In this document: piece by piece, positions 12,412 through 22,880 of the stretch | Numbering within the stretch: the first letter of the stretch is position 1 | How the letters are laid out: each line of letters opens with the position of its first letter | Source: Siphonodentalium dalli | Taxonomy: Eukaryota; Mollusca; Scaphopoda; Gadilida; Siphonodentaliidae | NCBI GenBank assembly: GCA_032622095.1 | Contig: CP136068.1 | Location: 125,745,989-125,809,988 of the forward strand | DNA: 64,000 bases | Direction of reading: 5' to 3' | The notes under the pieces: generated by a model | Database searches by the model: none | What the model saw: the letters and a program-made list of their open reading frames with translations, nothing else | What the model was told of the DNA's origin: nothing | Translations under genes and position numbers: made by a program

Positions 12412-12572
12412 CCGACTAATTTATAAGAAATAATTATTGTTTCGATTAAGGTTATGTAGTTATAACCGAAAGTTTGAAGACGCGTTATAGAGTTTGTCTT
12501 CAAACTTTTCGGTTCTAACTGCATAACCTTAATTCAAACAAGAGCTACTCCTTAATAAATTAGAAACGGGTT
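12412..12572. repeat. Foldback (inverted repeat) with ~60-bp arms
   Basis: The arms 'attaaggttatg.agttataaccgaaa.gtttgaagac' (about 12445-12482) and their complement (about 12497-12538) enclose a loop of about 15 bp. Weaker complementarity extends outward to 'ctaatttat' on both sides, for about 160 bp in total. It abuts the right end of the family A element but is absent next to copy 1, so it is a separate sequence. It may be a tiny foldback transposon. Confidence 0.7.
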
Positions 12573-14102
12573 GCCGTATCATAGATAGTCTATTGATAAA
12601 CGACAATTATATATTTCATTCCAGACACCAATTTGATATAGGTGTATTTGTTCTTTTTTTTATTAAATGTGCCTTATTAATGCTTAGAGTAGCCAAATTA
12701 TGCAGTATTTTCATTTTTAATAGCACAACAATTTATACAATGCATGGAAAGAAACACCTGGTTGACCCAAATTTCTGACATCGATCAGCTGATAGGTAGT
12801 AGTTAGTAAACCGCTTTCATGTGATGTCGTCATGACGTCATTCGGCAAGCTATAGCGAAATAAAAAAAAAAGCTGCCACGAAAGAACAAAACACGATTCC
12901 ACTGTAGCTTCTGTGAGATACATGCGAGTTACGTTTCGATAATTATCCGCTGTCATAGGCAAGCATATAATAAATATTTATATGTGGTAACACACAATAG
13001 CACATGCGTTACCGCGTATATCAATAGTGCTGCCTATCACTATATAGTCAAATTTAATACAGTTGCATCTTCCATGTCAAAATATCCTTGCACGTTACAT
13101 GTACGTTGATATTAATTTATCTGATGCAAACTAACCCAAGAATAAATACAGCATTGTAGGTCAATAAAGTACAGTTACTACAGCACAGCACATACATTCC
13201 TGGCAAGGTTCAAGATTATCTGACCCTTTATTAATCACAATCAAAACATGCGTTGTTCTCCCTCTTCGTGGGCCAAGGTCACCACAGGTTTGGCCGGTGT
13301 CAACAGAAAGCGCCCAATTAAGATATTTACCAAACGTCTACGGCATACAGTGAACCTCCCCATCGAGGTACGTCGAAGATTAGTTTTGTGACTCTTCCAT
13401 CCAACCACCCATATTCTATGCACCACATACACTTATATCACGTGCAATGTTGGCGTTGATCATAGCACGGCGACACTGTTGGCAAACTTGCATTGTGCAT
13501 CATAAGGGCACGGCGAGAATACACGTCTACAACCAAAGTTATTCATCACTTTTCGTCACAAGAATGGTGTGAAGCTCTGGTGTCAGTCGATGGATCACAT
13601 TTTCTCACAAAATGGAAAAGCTATCCACTTAAAGGAATGTAATGTCATAAATAAGAGGATCTCCTGCCGGGTAAATTCTAAATATGTTAGCCTTGGTGAA
13701 TGGTATCAGTCGGTGTGTTTTATTCAGCAGCAAGATTCCATCGGCATAGAACTGGAAAAAAAAAATAGAAGTTCCATGTCAGAGTTGATCAAACGCCTGG
13801 ACAGTATGGCTGGATGAGCATCTCAGCAAGTACACAATTTGATTGAAAATTAATAACTGCCATACAAAGTACATGTTTTGAACTAGTGAAAGACTCGAAG
13901 GACTATTTAATTGAGAGGAGCACTGCTTTAAGAATGTTAACATAATGTAAGTTGTGTATTGGACAATTGTGAGCAGACATTTACAAGAACTGTTACAATG
14001 CAGCGCCAGCCTAATAAATACAACTTGTCAGTATTAAATTGGTCATCCGGTCAAATGTGCTGAGATTGCGGCTCCAGCTTTAAATTAAACTGGCATTGTG
14101 TT
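12573..14102. other. No gene recognised; one 83-codon open frame
   Basis: An 83-codon plus-strand frame at 13569-13817 ends in a stop after '..LIKRLDSMAG' and has protein-like composition (tryptophans, charged C-terminal helix). I recognise no domain, and no strong acceptor precedes it. A reverse frame at 13241-13432 is arginine-rich but also featureless. The rest is AT-rich non-coding DNA. Confidence 0.3.
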
Positions 14103-14457
14103 ACGTAAGGAGGTATATTAGATGCTACAAATACACGAACTATTGATATACTGGCTTCATTATGCTCTAAACCATACATGTAATGTCCAAGTTGAGCCAC
14201 TTTCTAGTTGTTTTCATTTGTTCTCTCAGAAGTGAGAAAAAAAACGCTCTTTAGTTCTGCCATATCAGAAATAGACTAACACAGAACGCTCTTTTCTTTT
14301 CCATGCGGCGGAAATGGCCATTTTGTTTTTGTTTGGGACCCAAACATCGTGTTAAAATATGTATTTTTAATGACTTCAATGCGTCTTTCTGGGAAAAATT
14401 CAAAAGCGAGTACAGTTAGATGTATAAAGGAGCGCAAACAGCCAAGTGGATTTAAGG
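14103..14457 (+). mobile_element. TIR element (MITE family B), internally deleted copy
   Basis: It matches family B from 'ggaggtat.ttagat' through 'aaacgctctttagttctgcc', 'atcagaaatagactaacac', 'agaacgctctttt', 'tttgggacccaaacat' and 'gcgtctttctggga'. It then jumps to 'aaattcaaaagcgag' and 'ggagcgcaaacagccaagtgg'. Compared with the copy at 56163 it lacks about 60 bp before 'attcaaaagcgag'. Non-coding. Confidence 0.65.
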
Positions 14458-15154
14458 TACATAGTATATGAGATATTCGTCGACTTCGCAACCCTCCCCA
14501 GGACTAAACTTTACTCCACTATTGTTCTTCCTTAATATCCTCTAAATATTTTCCTAAAAAAGTTACCGCAGAGACTCTCGACACGATGGCGCTCATCAAG
14601 GCGGCCACTTTGTTTGATAGGCACCAGGTCTCATTGATCGCCATTATTGTAAATACAACATCATATGCGATCAACTCGATTCGTTATACATACCACACTC
14701 AGAAATTACTCAAAAATATGGCACCAAAATCCAATATCCACATATCGTTCGTCTCTGTGTGATCTTGGCGTGATTTTATACATTTATCTTTTAGAAGAGT
14801 AACTTACGCCCACATTGAGGCCATACTATGCATTCATGGACGGCTATATTTGCCAGATATCACGTTTTTCCAAACGCCGGCATAATCCGGTCAACGCCGA
14901 ATCAACGCTAATAACGTAAAGTATGTTTCGAATCAGTGGGTGTTAATGTACTTATAACTCCACCATGCATATACATGTGCAATAAATACCACGACTAGTA
15001 TTCATCTTATATTGAGTTGAAGGATATTTCCCCAAATCAAAGATGGTCGCCAAAATGGCGACCTTAAATTGAAAAATCACTGAAAATCGCTGATTTTCAC
15101 ACCAGTGAAAGTTATTGTCATGGAAACTCCACCCAAGCTTACTGTTGTAAATTT

Positions 15155-15463
15155 AGAGGAGATCTAATCGAGATATATAAACTGTTGAATGGTCATTACA
15201 ATATCAATGCCTGTGACCTATTAGAAAGACATTCATCAGGAAGAACAAGAGGACATAATAAAAAGCTACAGATGCCCATTGTTAACAAGGCCATAGGATA
15301 ATATTTCTTCACGCAGAGGGCGGTAAATAGCTGCAACTCTCTGTCAGACTTCGTTGTTGAGGCTCAAACACTCGATCAATTCCAGATATACATAGACTCA
15401 TTCCTCTGTTATATAAAATACGAGTTCGACGACAAGTATTATGTTAAAGTGACTCACAAGTAA
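15155..15463 (+). pseudogene. LINE reverse transcriptase C-terminal fragment
   Basis: A 102-residue frame carries the characteristic C-terminal end of a CR1/L2-type non-LTR ORF2: 'RGDLIEIYKLLNG', then 'RTRGHNKKL', then 'YFFTQRAVNSCNSLSDFVVEA' split across an in-frame stop, ending in a stop at 15461-15463. The stop (TAA in 'ggataatatttc') falls where the family has a basic residue before 'YFF', and the family's 'WNSLP' reads 'CNSLS', so the copy is dead. Polymerase domains are absent, so it is 5'-truncated as most LINE copies are. A GAT repeat follows near 15550. Confidence 0.8.
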
Positions 15464-15814
15464 ATATCGAATGACGATACATATATTTCTAAACAAGCAT
15501 TACAAATAATGTTATTGGGACGAAACGTCGCGAGACTTGTTCCGTATTATGATGATGATGATATGATTGATGGAACAAACCATTATTATGATGATCGTGT
15601 CGTTATTTGTTTAAAATACGTATCAATTGACATATACGCACCCGTTCCCTCATTAAAATCAACATATTTCGACCATTTTAGGGGACCTCCGCAAATAGGG
15701 ACCTACTGCGAATTGTCAAAACCGGAAAAACCCATTATCTATAAATAAAACGCCCAGCGAACCATAGCTATTTAGAATCTCTATGACACTATACACCCGA
15801 GGGCGTTCATAAAA

Positions 15815-17870
15815 TGGGGTCTGGAAGCCCGAACACGTCTTTTATCACTTTTCAGCAAACGAGTCATATTGGGTCTCATTATGATCAATTGGGAAATTTG
15901 GTAAAGTTATTAAAAAAAATATGTATTTTTTCGACCAAAAACGTGTTTGGGGGAGAGGTAGCTAAAATCCATTATTTCGCAAACCGTTCTAAATTTCTGT
16001 TATCTAAATTCTACATATGCTTGTCAGATAACTGCTACACAATACGGATTAAATATTTTGGCATTATAGCAATACCCATTTGAATGATAATGTTTGAACA
16101 AAATATTTGTTTGAAATAGAGAGATTTTTCCGCAAAAAATAAATGTTTCGGCTCCAAATAGCAAGAAAATCCAAATTAACCAACACTTTTTTCATATCAA
16201 GTAGAGGTATGATATAATACTGTATTGTTAAATAATGGCAAATAGGTTAGGACATAGCCACAGTGCTCGCTTTACCAAACTCATTTATTTCTGGAAAAAG
16301 ACACTGGTGGGTATCGTTCATCGTGGATTTGACAATAGCCACCACCAATTCCGTTATTGTTCACTATCATTTTCGTGAACAGTATATATTTCATCTTCAA
16401 CAAAAGTTGGTTTTAACTTGTTCTACCGTGGGTAGGGGTATCTCGAAAACTAGAGCTCTTTTTCGATTTGGCCGCCGCACTATATTTGAAGTATTTAACA
16501 CATCACATACTGAAGCGATTATGATCTGAATATCAAGAGGTTGTGCCCCGAATAGATGATATGTCAGGCACTGTACGATTCATAAGGCCGTGATGGTTTC
16601 CAACAGCTTATGACACTTTACAAAAGCGTCTGGCAAATAACATAAATGCAAATTTAATGTTTTTTTTTAACGCCTACGCTATTTTAAGTCATGAACACAA
16701 TACGAGCTGAAGGGATATGCTCTCAGTTTTAGCTGATGGTGTGGACAGAGGGCAGTTCTATCAAGAAGTTAACAATGGATGGGGTGCTTCCTGAATCCCG
16801 GGAGTCTGGGTTTGCAATAATCGGCTAGTAGATACGAAAGGCGCATTTCCAATGTTTTTGGGACCCCTACACTGTTTGAATTATTGAACATACCACGAAC
16901 TAGAATGATTTGCAATGCATAATGAACAAAGGGTCTAGAATAAAGGCTACTGAATCGGGAAATAAACAATTGCTATGGACGGGCTAGTACCATGCGACAC
17001 CTTACAAAGAGCGAGCTGCAAATACGATATACCTTATACGATATACCTTATACGATATACCTTTGTTCGATTGTTTGGAGTACCACCTATCCTATTTTAA
17101 GTCTTGAACACCCAACAAACTAAATATACGACAACGTTCTCTGAGCTACACATGACACTATCTTGCTTTTGATTTAGATAAACTGGTATATAAAACTGAG
17201 AGTATTGCCACATTGGCGTCAAGTTGGCGAGACTATAGTGGGGTTTCATTTGAACGTAATAGTTATTTTATATATTTCTTATCTAGAGGGACAATAACAC
17301 TAACTTTATTAACAGTGATTGTTTTATATATGTGAGATTATATGTTGTTTATAACATACAAAGTCGACGTCGTTGCATGTTTATTTTATAGCTGTTGTCA
17401 ACAATAGTTGTTGTTATAACTGTGTGTCTGGAATCCTGAACAAGTCTTAAATCGCGTAAACAATGTACTACTATTTCAATATCAATTTGAATGTTTGAAA
17501 CAGATATTTTTGTGAAAAAGAGCGATTTTCAGCAAACAATAAATGTTTCGGCTCCAAATTGCGGGAAAATCCAACTTAAACAACACTTTTTTTCATATCA
17601 AGTGGAGATATGCTATGATTTAGTAATTTGAATACCAACAATGTTGGCAAATATGTTAGGACTTAGCCGCATAGCAAATACGAAAATCGTTAATATCTGG
17701 AAAAGCGTCACTAGTGTCATCTTCGATTTGACAATAGTAACTACAGAATCCGTTATTTTCATGAATAATATATATTTCTTCTTTAAAAATGTTTGTTTTA
17801 ACATGTTCTACCGTGTGTAGTCTCTAAAACTAGAGATTTTTTTCTATTTGGCCGGTGCACTATTAGTGTC
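15815..17870 (+). repeat. Degenerate duplicated segment (~390 bp twice, 1.4 kb apart)
   Basis: 16085-16485 and 17488-17866 align from 'aataaatgtttcggctccaaa' through 'acactttttt.catatcaagt', 'aaatatgttaggac', 'tttgacaatag', 'aatccgttatt' and 'tgttctaccgtg' to 'ttggccg..gcacta'. A further internal echo links 16608-16695 to 16998-17113 ('acaccttacaaa.agcg', 'ctattttaagtc.tgaacac'), and 15815-15860 to 17425-17460. The segment is thus a two-unit, diverged tandem duplication of about 1.4 kb. Open frames within it shadow the repeat. No transposon hallmark was recognised. Confidence 0.65.
17017..17063 (+). repeat. Short tandem repeat, 14-bp unit
   Basis: Three head-to-tail copies of 'acgatataccttat' lie inside the duplicated segment. 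The corresponding place in the other half lacks the expansion. Confidence 0.8.
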
Positions 17871-18505
17871 ACTGCGTGGGCGGTATAATTCAAGACAATG
17901 GCAGGAAATGTTGCATTTATTTCGCTGTGTTTGTTTCAAGAACAAGTTATAGTCTCGACGGCAATGGCTGTGAATGTTGGGGGGAATCCATTCAAAGGTC
18001 GAATGTGAGCTGTGCAATTATGATCCCGCAGGATAGATTAGAAGATATGTGTTATGTCGCCGACACATGGTCGGAATGGCGGTGTTGCCAAGAAACCACT
18101 GATGTACCGAACATATGTTGAACTGATTGTCAGATATTATCAATGCAGCAACATTCCTCTAACCGATTCCAATGTTTTCCGACAGAGACAAACGATAGGT
18201 GGTGAAATGTCGAAAATTAATCAAATGTTCACCACATTTCGGCCGCCATCTTGGCCGCCATATTGCATTGTGGTGTCCGAGATTTGAATAACTTCTATAT
18301 GATTACAATGTATCGAGTTGAAAATAAAAACGCATGTGATATTATAATTACTATAATGGCGATCAAATAGATCTGGTGCATATGTTGGTGTCGGTCTGCA
18401 TACTAATTTATTCTGTATTATCGCCGAATACACCCACTTGTAGATTCCGGGAAATAACTATAGTGTGCATTGTAACATGTGACTAAAGATACGTCACCGT
18501 CCTAC
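17871..18505. other. No gene recognised; candidate location for a missing 3' exon
   Basis: Downstream of the last recognised exon of the minus-strand PAN-galectin gene. I looked on the minus strand for a phase-0 exon with the terminal galectin signature (V.V.G followed by F.HR and GDV) and did not find it. An 82-codon plus-strand frame (17876-18121) is cysteine-rich ('DTWSEWRCCQE') but has no splice context or family match. Confidence 0.35.
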
Positions 18506-18710
18506 CTGCATCATATTGGCGTCGGCCCGTGCTTCGGCGGTGAAATTGTTTCCAACGGCGAATGGCAGAGACGAACGTTTGACCAGGATAGATTTCGATG
18601 ATGCACCCAGACGGCATGTAAAACGGATTTCGTTCTGGTTGATATCTACATCAACTTTTAGTGCGTAATCTTCTCCGCCGGATGGGTTTCCAGCGATGAT
18701 AAACACAAAC
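18506..18710 (-). CDS. PAN-galectin gene 1, exon 4 (second galectin exon)
   Basis: This 205-nt exon is bounded by an acceptor (TTTCAG before 18710) and a donor (CAG|GTAGGA after 18506). It enters with one base of a codon, completing the CG left by exon 3 to an arginine codon, and leaves in phase 0. It reads FVFIIAGNPSGGED.., then ..ALKVDVDINQNEIRF.., then ..LPFAVGNNFTAEARAD..MMQ. That follows the galectin pattern F.inl..g....alh....., lPF..G..F. The length is close to the ~200-nt central exon of galectin domains. The canonical ligand residues are missing: H.N.R reads LKVDVDI, and W..E.R reads SSKSILVKR. If folded as a galectin sandwich, it would not bind beta-galactoside in the classical way. 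Confidence 0.6.
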
Positions 18711-19520
18711 CTGAAATGACCAACACGCGCATGGAAGAAACTGGCAACACAAAATACACTGTAGTGTCGTGGTATGTTTGTTTACGATTGTTATAATAGT
18801 TGTGTGCTGAAGCTAGAATAACAAAGCAGAAGCCGCAATCACGGGTTGAGGTCACCTAGTGGAATACTTTGTGGCCAGCCACCAGATCCACCTGCACAAT
18901 GAAGCCACTTGGCAGTTTGCGATCCAAATTACATCTTATAATATTCGCTTTTGATTTTCTCCCAGTATCGAAATAGGTCAATAAATACCTGAACTACCTT
19001 TCTGTGAGCAATACCGATGTCCCATAAAGACGCCTTAAGGTCGTGGAAATTACAACTTCGACACGATGATCGGGTGCCGATCATATATTGCTAGATTTGT
19101 ATTAATTGCAATTGTGGAATCGGATACGGAAAATAACGCGCTACTTTCGAAAAAGGAATTTTGCACTATATTAACATGAACCAATTAAAAAACTCCACGC
19201 ACTGCCTTCACTTTGTTTTAATTGTTTTAATTAATGTAGGAACATACACGTTTAAAAGCGATGACAGTAGTACATGTTCGTCCCATGGTCTACGTGTGCA
19301 ATTGTTATGCGCCCGATTAAAACATTCGAACACAAACGAAATTATCTCGAATTTATCAAAAACTGTTAGAAGAAAACCATGTATTTTCAGCGCTTTATCG
19401 ACGAATTTGTTCGGAAATCTCCCCGTATGTATGTTTTGAGATACCAGTTACCAAATTATGTATACATTGTTTTGAGGTTCAAACGAGCCATGTCCGTTTG
19501 AAGGACTCGCGCTTAATTAT
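18711..19520. other. Intron 3 of the PAN-galectin gene, left part; nothing recognised
   Basis: AT-rich sequence immediately upstream (minus strand) of exon 4. Short plus-strand frames such as 19161-19439 have no domain or splice context. Confidence 0.4.
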
Positions 19521-19919
19521 TTAACCCTTTACCCAACAGAACGGCCCTGTGCCAATGCATTCTCTTATATATGCGAGTCGACCATAGGTCGCCTCGCATA
19601 TATACGAGAATGCATTGGCTTAACACATTAAAAATTATAAAATTGTTAAAGAATGTAAGAAAAAATGGTAAAAAGTGTTAAAAAAAGTTTTTTTTAGGCC
19701 AATGCATTCTCTTATATATGCGAGGCGACCTATGGTCGACTCGCATATATAAGAGAATGCATTGGCACAGGGCATAACTCTAACTATCACAATGTGGTCA
19801 AGGAGCCGATTCCATTGATATCCATATTTGTATGGTTCTATTGAGACAGACCGAAGATATTTTAGGCTGTTGAAGCTTTATTTGGCCGGTTTTGGCCGGT
19901 TTGTTGGGTAAAGGGTTAA
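19521..19919. mobile_element. piggyBac-like MITE carrying two self-complementary hairpins, copy A
   Basis: The element is bounded by TTAACCCTTTACCCAACA on the left and its exact complement TGTTGGGTAAAGGGTTAA on the right. A TTAA target with ends starting CCCTTT is the piggyBac pattern. Inside are two ~69-bp hairpins (19551-19619 and 19698-19766), each nearly perfectly self-complementary and inverted relative to each other, separated by ~78 bp of A/T-rich 'ttaaaaa..aatgtaag' sequence. A related element in the opposite orientation lies at 55109-55571. No transposase. It sits in intron 3 of the PAN-galectin gene. Confidence 0.75.
19551..19619. repeat. Palindromic hairpin module shared by two element families
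   Basis: The arms GCCAATGCATTCTCTTATAT/ATGCGAG pair with their complement across a short loop 'tcgaccataggtcgc', itself partly palindromic (GACC-ATA-GGTC). Other occurrences are 19698-19766, 20362-20430, 20649-20684 (arm-only, loop lost), 55262-55329 and 55473-55541. In every element the module occurs twice, once near each end, in inverted orientation. As RNA it would form a 27-bp stem, long enough to attract Dicer-like processing; that is inference. Confidence 0.9.
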
Positions 19920-19953
19920 AGCTAACAGTCAATCTTGATAAGACCGACATCTG

Positions 19954-21122
19954 CTACCTTTCTCGTATTTAAATTCGCGCATTACTAATTGTTGCGCGAA
20001 TTTAAAACTGAGCGAAAAATAGTACGTCTCCTCAGTTTATACCAAATTTCTGTAGGGAAAATAAGAGTTATGTTAGTGAGATGCATACATTACGAACGAT
20101 TGCATGGACTGAATATACAATTATATTTGGATGCAGTCAACCACCCCAACACCAATGTTCACAGCAATTATAGTCGTGGCAAAATTTGTTTGATGTTGCA
20201 TTGCTTGTAAATGGTACGCGTACTCCAAGCTGAAGGCACACGAAATAACGCATGTCGCCATATCCAAAACCATGGACTGCCCCCGCGCCATACACTCTGA
20301 GTCAATTATATGTGACCCGCCATATCAAATTCAGTCGTAAGTCGGGATTATTTTACCCTGTGCCAATGCATTCTCTTATATATGCGAGTCGACCATATGT
20401 CGCCTCGCATATATAAGAGAATGCATTGGCCTAACAATTTTTTACAATTTTAATAATTTGTTCTTGTATTCTTTAACAATTTTATAATTTCACCTATACA
20501 GAGCCCCAGACAAACATGAGCAGACGACACTCTTCTATATGCTTCTATATATGTGTGGGGCTCCCTGCAGGGTAATGGCTGTTTTTTATTTTATGTCCTA
20601 AAAATTGTAAGAAACATTTATTTAAAAAACATGATAAAAAATTGTTAGGCCAATGCATTCTCTTATATAAGAGAATGCATTGGCACAGGGTAAAAGAATC
20701 CCGACTTACGACTGGATTTGATATGGCGGGTCACATATGTCAACCAAAATATACAACTTTAAAATGCACGCGGAGAATTGCTGATTTCTCCTGAAGTCAG
20801 AAGCCTACGAAGTTGTGGTTATTATTTTTTCAGGTTCGTCGTAATGGTATCAACAACTATTTAAATTAAAGAATAATCACTTTGAACATATACACCCGTC
20901 TTCAAAACAAACTGATGATACAGTGACGTCCTTGCTCAATGTAAATTCCCGGCGTGATTGTCCTCAATATACACATATCTTCGGGAAATTAACTGTCGCC
21001 AGATAGACAGATGCAAGATTTTTACAAAAATATTTTTGTCAGTTTTGAATTTTGTCAAAGTGCGCGAATATAAAACTGAGCGAAATGTAGTACTGCGCGA
21101 ATTTATATACGAGTAAGGTATG
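19954..21122. mobile_element. 1.17-kb element with inverted termini, hosting a nested MITE
   Basis: The left end 'taccttTctcgtatttaaa'+'ttcgcgca' (from 19955) is the complement, with three or four mismatches, of the right end 'tgcgcgaatttatata'+'cgagtaaggta' (to 21120). Beside each terminus lies 'gcgcgaat.taaaactgagc' ('gaaaaatagtac' at 20003-20035, 'gaaatgtagtac' at 21062-21093). The interior is non-coding and is interrupted by the element at 20311-20735. The superfamily is unknown. Confidence 0.5.
20311..20735. mobile_element. MITE with ~50-bp TIRs and internal hairpin modules, copy B
   Basis: The left end TGTGACCCGCCATATCAAAT continues with 'tcagtcgtaagtcgggatt'. The right end is its inverted complement with about two differences, so the TIR is ~50 bp before it runs into the palindromic hairpin module at each side. 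Flanks 'ttata' and 'tatgt' fit a TA target duplication. The centre contains another stem ('agagcccca'..'tggggctcc', about 20501-20571). It shares the hairpin module with the piggyBac-like elements at 19521 and 55109, but its terminal repeats are unrelated to theirs. Confidence 0.75.
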
Positions 21123-21485
21123 TCCCTATGGGTATATCATATAAAGCTAATAGGGCTAACATTAGCTATTACGTTAACAATAGGTTTATTTTCCATATTG
21201 ATCCAGAGATTTGTTTCGTTGTGTTTATCATCAAAATACATGAATTTACCCAACGACAGTGTCGCAGTACCCGCCAACCCCGCTAGGCTTATATTCACCA
21301 TTGTTCCAGAAATGTGTCCTATTGTGGTGTTGGTCTCTTGACATGCCTGTTACTTCGTAAAAAGTTAATTTTAGCGAAATAATGGGCACATTCTTTGTTA
21401 TCGACTCAAGTCTCATTGTCTACACTCTGCGCATGTAAACGTACCGGCTATATATGAGGCCTCCCGATCCTCCTCAATTATATAC

Positions 21486-22880
21486 AGCCCGTTTGTTCCC
21501 GGTGTAGAGTAGGCCTACCACTCCACTGCGAGGGGTAAGATTCCCCTAATGTGGCACCCTGATTGCCGTGAGTGAATCATCTGAGGTGTGGCGTATGAGT
21601 CCTGGTGGTACAAGAGCAGCCGTACATTTTTTCTTTTTGTATGGAAATTCAAACCACAAAACCACGACCTGATTGTAAGAATGACGACTCACTTAGGTTC
21701 AATGATGCTGACGTATTCCGTCTGTACTTCGACCCAACATTTAAAACACCTTCTGTATTGAAAAGACGCTTCAAAGTATTGCTGGACAACTGAAACTGTC
21801 TAACCGGTCAGGACCGGGCCGGTGACTGACTCTCTCCTGAATGAAGGTTGGATATATGAATATAAATTTGTCTACATATGTTCCAGACCCTTTACGATGT
21901 TTTAAATGTCAGGGGTATGGCCATGGACATTGTAAAAGTAAAGAAGCCGTATATGCATATGCTCATAAGGATTGTACAAAACCAAATATAGTGTGCAAGG
22001 TTTACAAGCTGCAATGGACCCTTCATATCGCATGTGTGACTATGAGTTCAAAATTCAATGATTCAAGACTGAGAAACATCTATCATATTTCTAAGCAAAG
22101 TAAAAAGTTGGTGCTCGACCATCAAGTTAACCAGTCACATACCTTGGTGTCGATTATACAAAACATGTCCTGGTGTCAGCACTCAAACAGACAACAGCCA
22201 TGCCAGCATAATTCGTTTATCACATGCGACACAACTTGACCTAACGAATATAACTTCTGTACCAGAATATGTATCCCAGGCCACGCAAACGTCTATTGAA
22301 GATGCACCCGTTGCTCACAAGCATTCCGCTCAATCTGAGCAATTTATTGCAGCACAAAAATTGCCTGTTGCTTCGAAACAAAAGTCTCTCCAACATTTGG
22401 ACTCTCAGAAATAGAGGGTGTTATTTGAATAATCACAGATGACAGATGCTTGACGCGAAACGATTAAAAACATTAAAAGACACCAAACGGTATTTGTGAA
22501 TTGGCTGTCGGTTGGGCAAAAGAAGACATTATTCCGTCTCACCCAATGATCGTCAGCTTGACGCATTGGTACACTTTAATGTTAATACGCGAGTCATCAA
22601 ATAATATAAATACCTTGTCAATGCAAAATATGATGTTACCAAACTATTACATATTTCGTTGCTAATGTTGTGTATTCGTTTGCTATTTATTATGTATTTT
22701 ATAATTTTTATAATATTCTTGCACATTATTCAGTTCTTGAATATATATCCCTGACTCCAAATGGAAACAATCCTCTTGTGTGAATTTATTTGTACACAGT
22801 GCATTGTTTGAATCTAATCCACATTCTGATTGTTCTACACAGTTGCTTCGCTACGATTGTTTTTATGGTTTACCGGGCGG
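21486..22880 (+). mobile_element. RT-less LINE copy 1 (gag-like ORF1 plus 3'UTR)
   Basis: The 5' leader matches copies at 43255 and 45027: 'taggcctaccac', 'ccactgcgaggggtaagat' and 'cccctaatgtggcaccctg'. A decayed ORF1 follows, with an intact first zinc knuckle in 21841-22239 (CFKCQGYGHGHCKS). The 3'UTR at 22660-22860 aligns with that of the third copy ('tgctatttattat', 'cagttcttgaat', 'ctgactcca', 'acacagttgcttcgctac'). The step from the ORF1 end ('attccgtctcacccaatga..cgtcagctt') to the 3'UTR takes only ~100 bp, so endonuclease and reverse transcriptase were never present in this copy. About 400 bp between leader and ORF1 are also missing. It lies in intron 3 of the PAN-galectin gene. Confidence 0.7.

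Noticed and set aside
15033-15075. 'agatggtcgccaaaatggcgacc' short palindrome as a regulatory site
   Set aside because: A short inverted repeat common in interspersed 'gccatctt' type repeats of such genomes; nothing else supports function.
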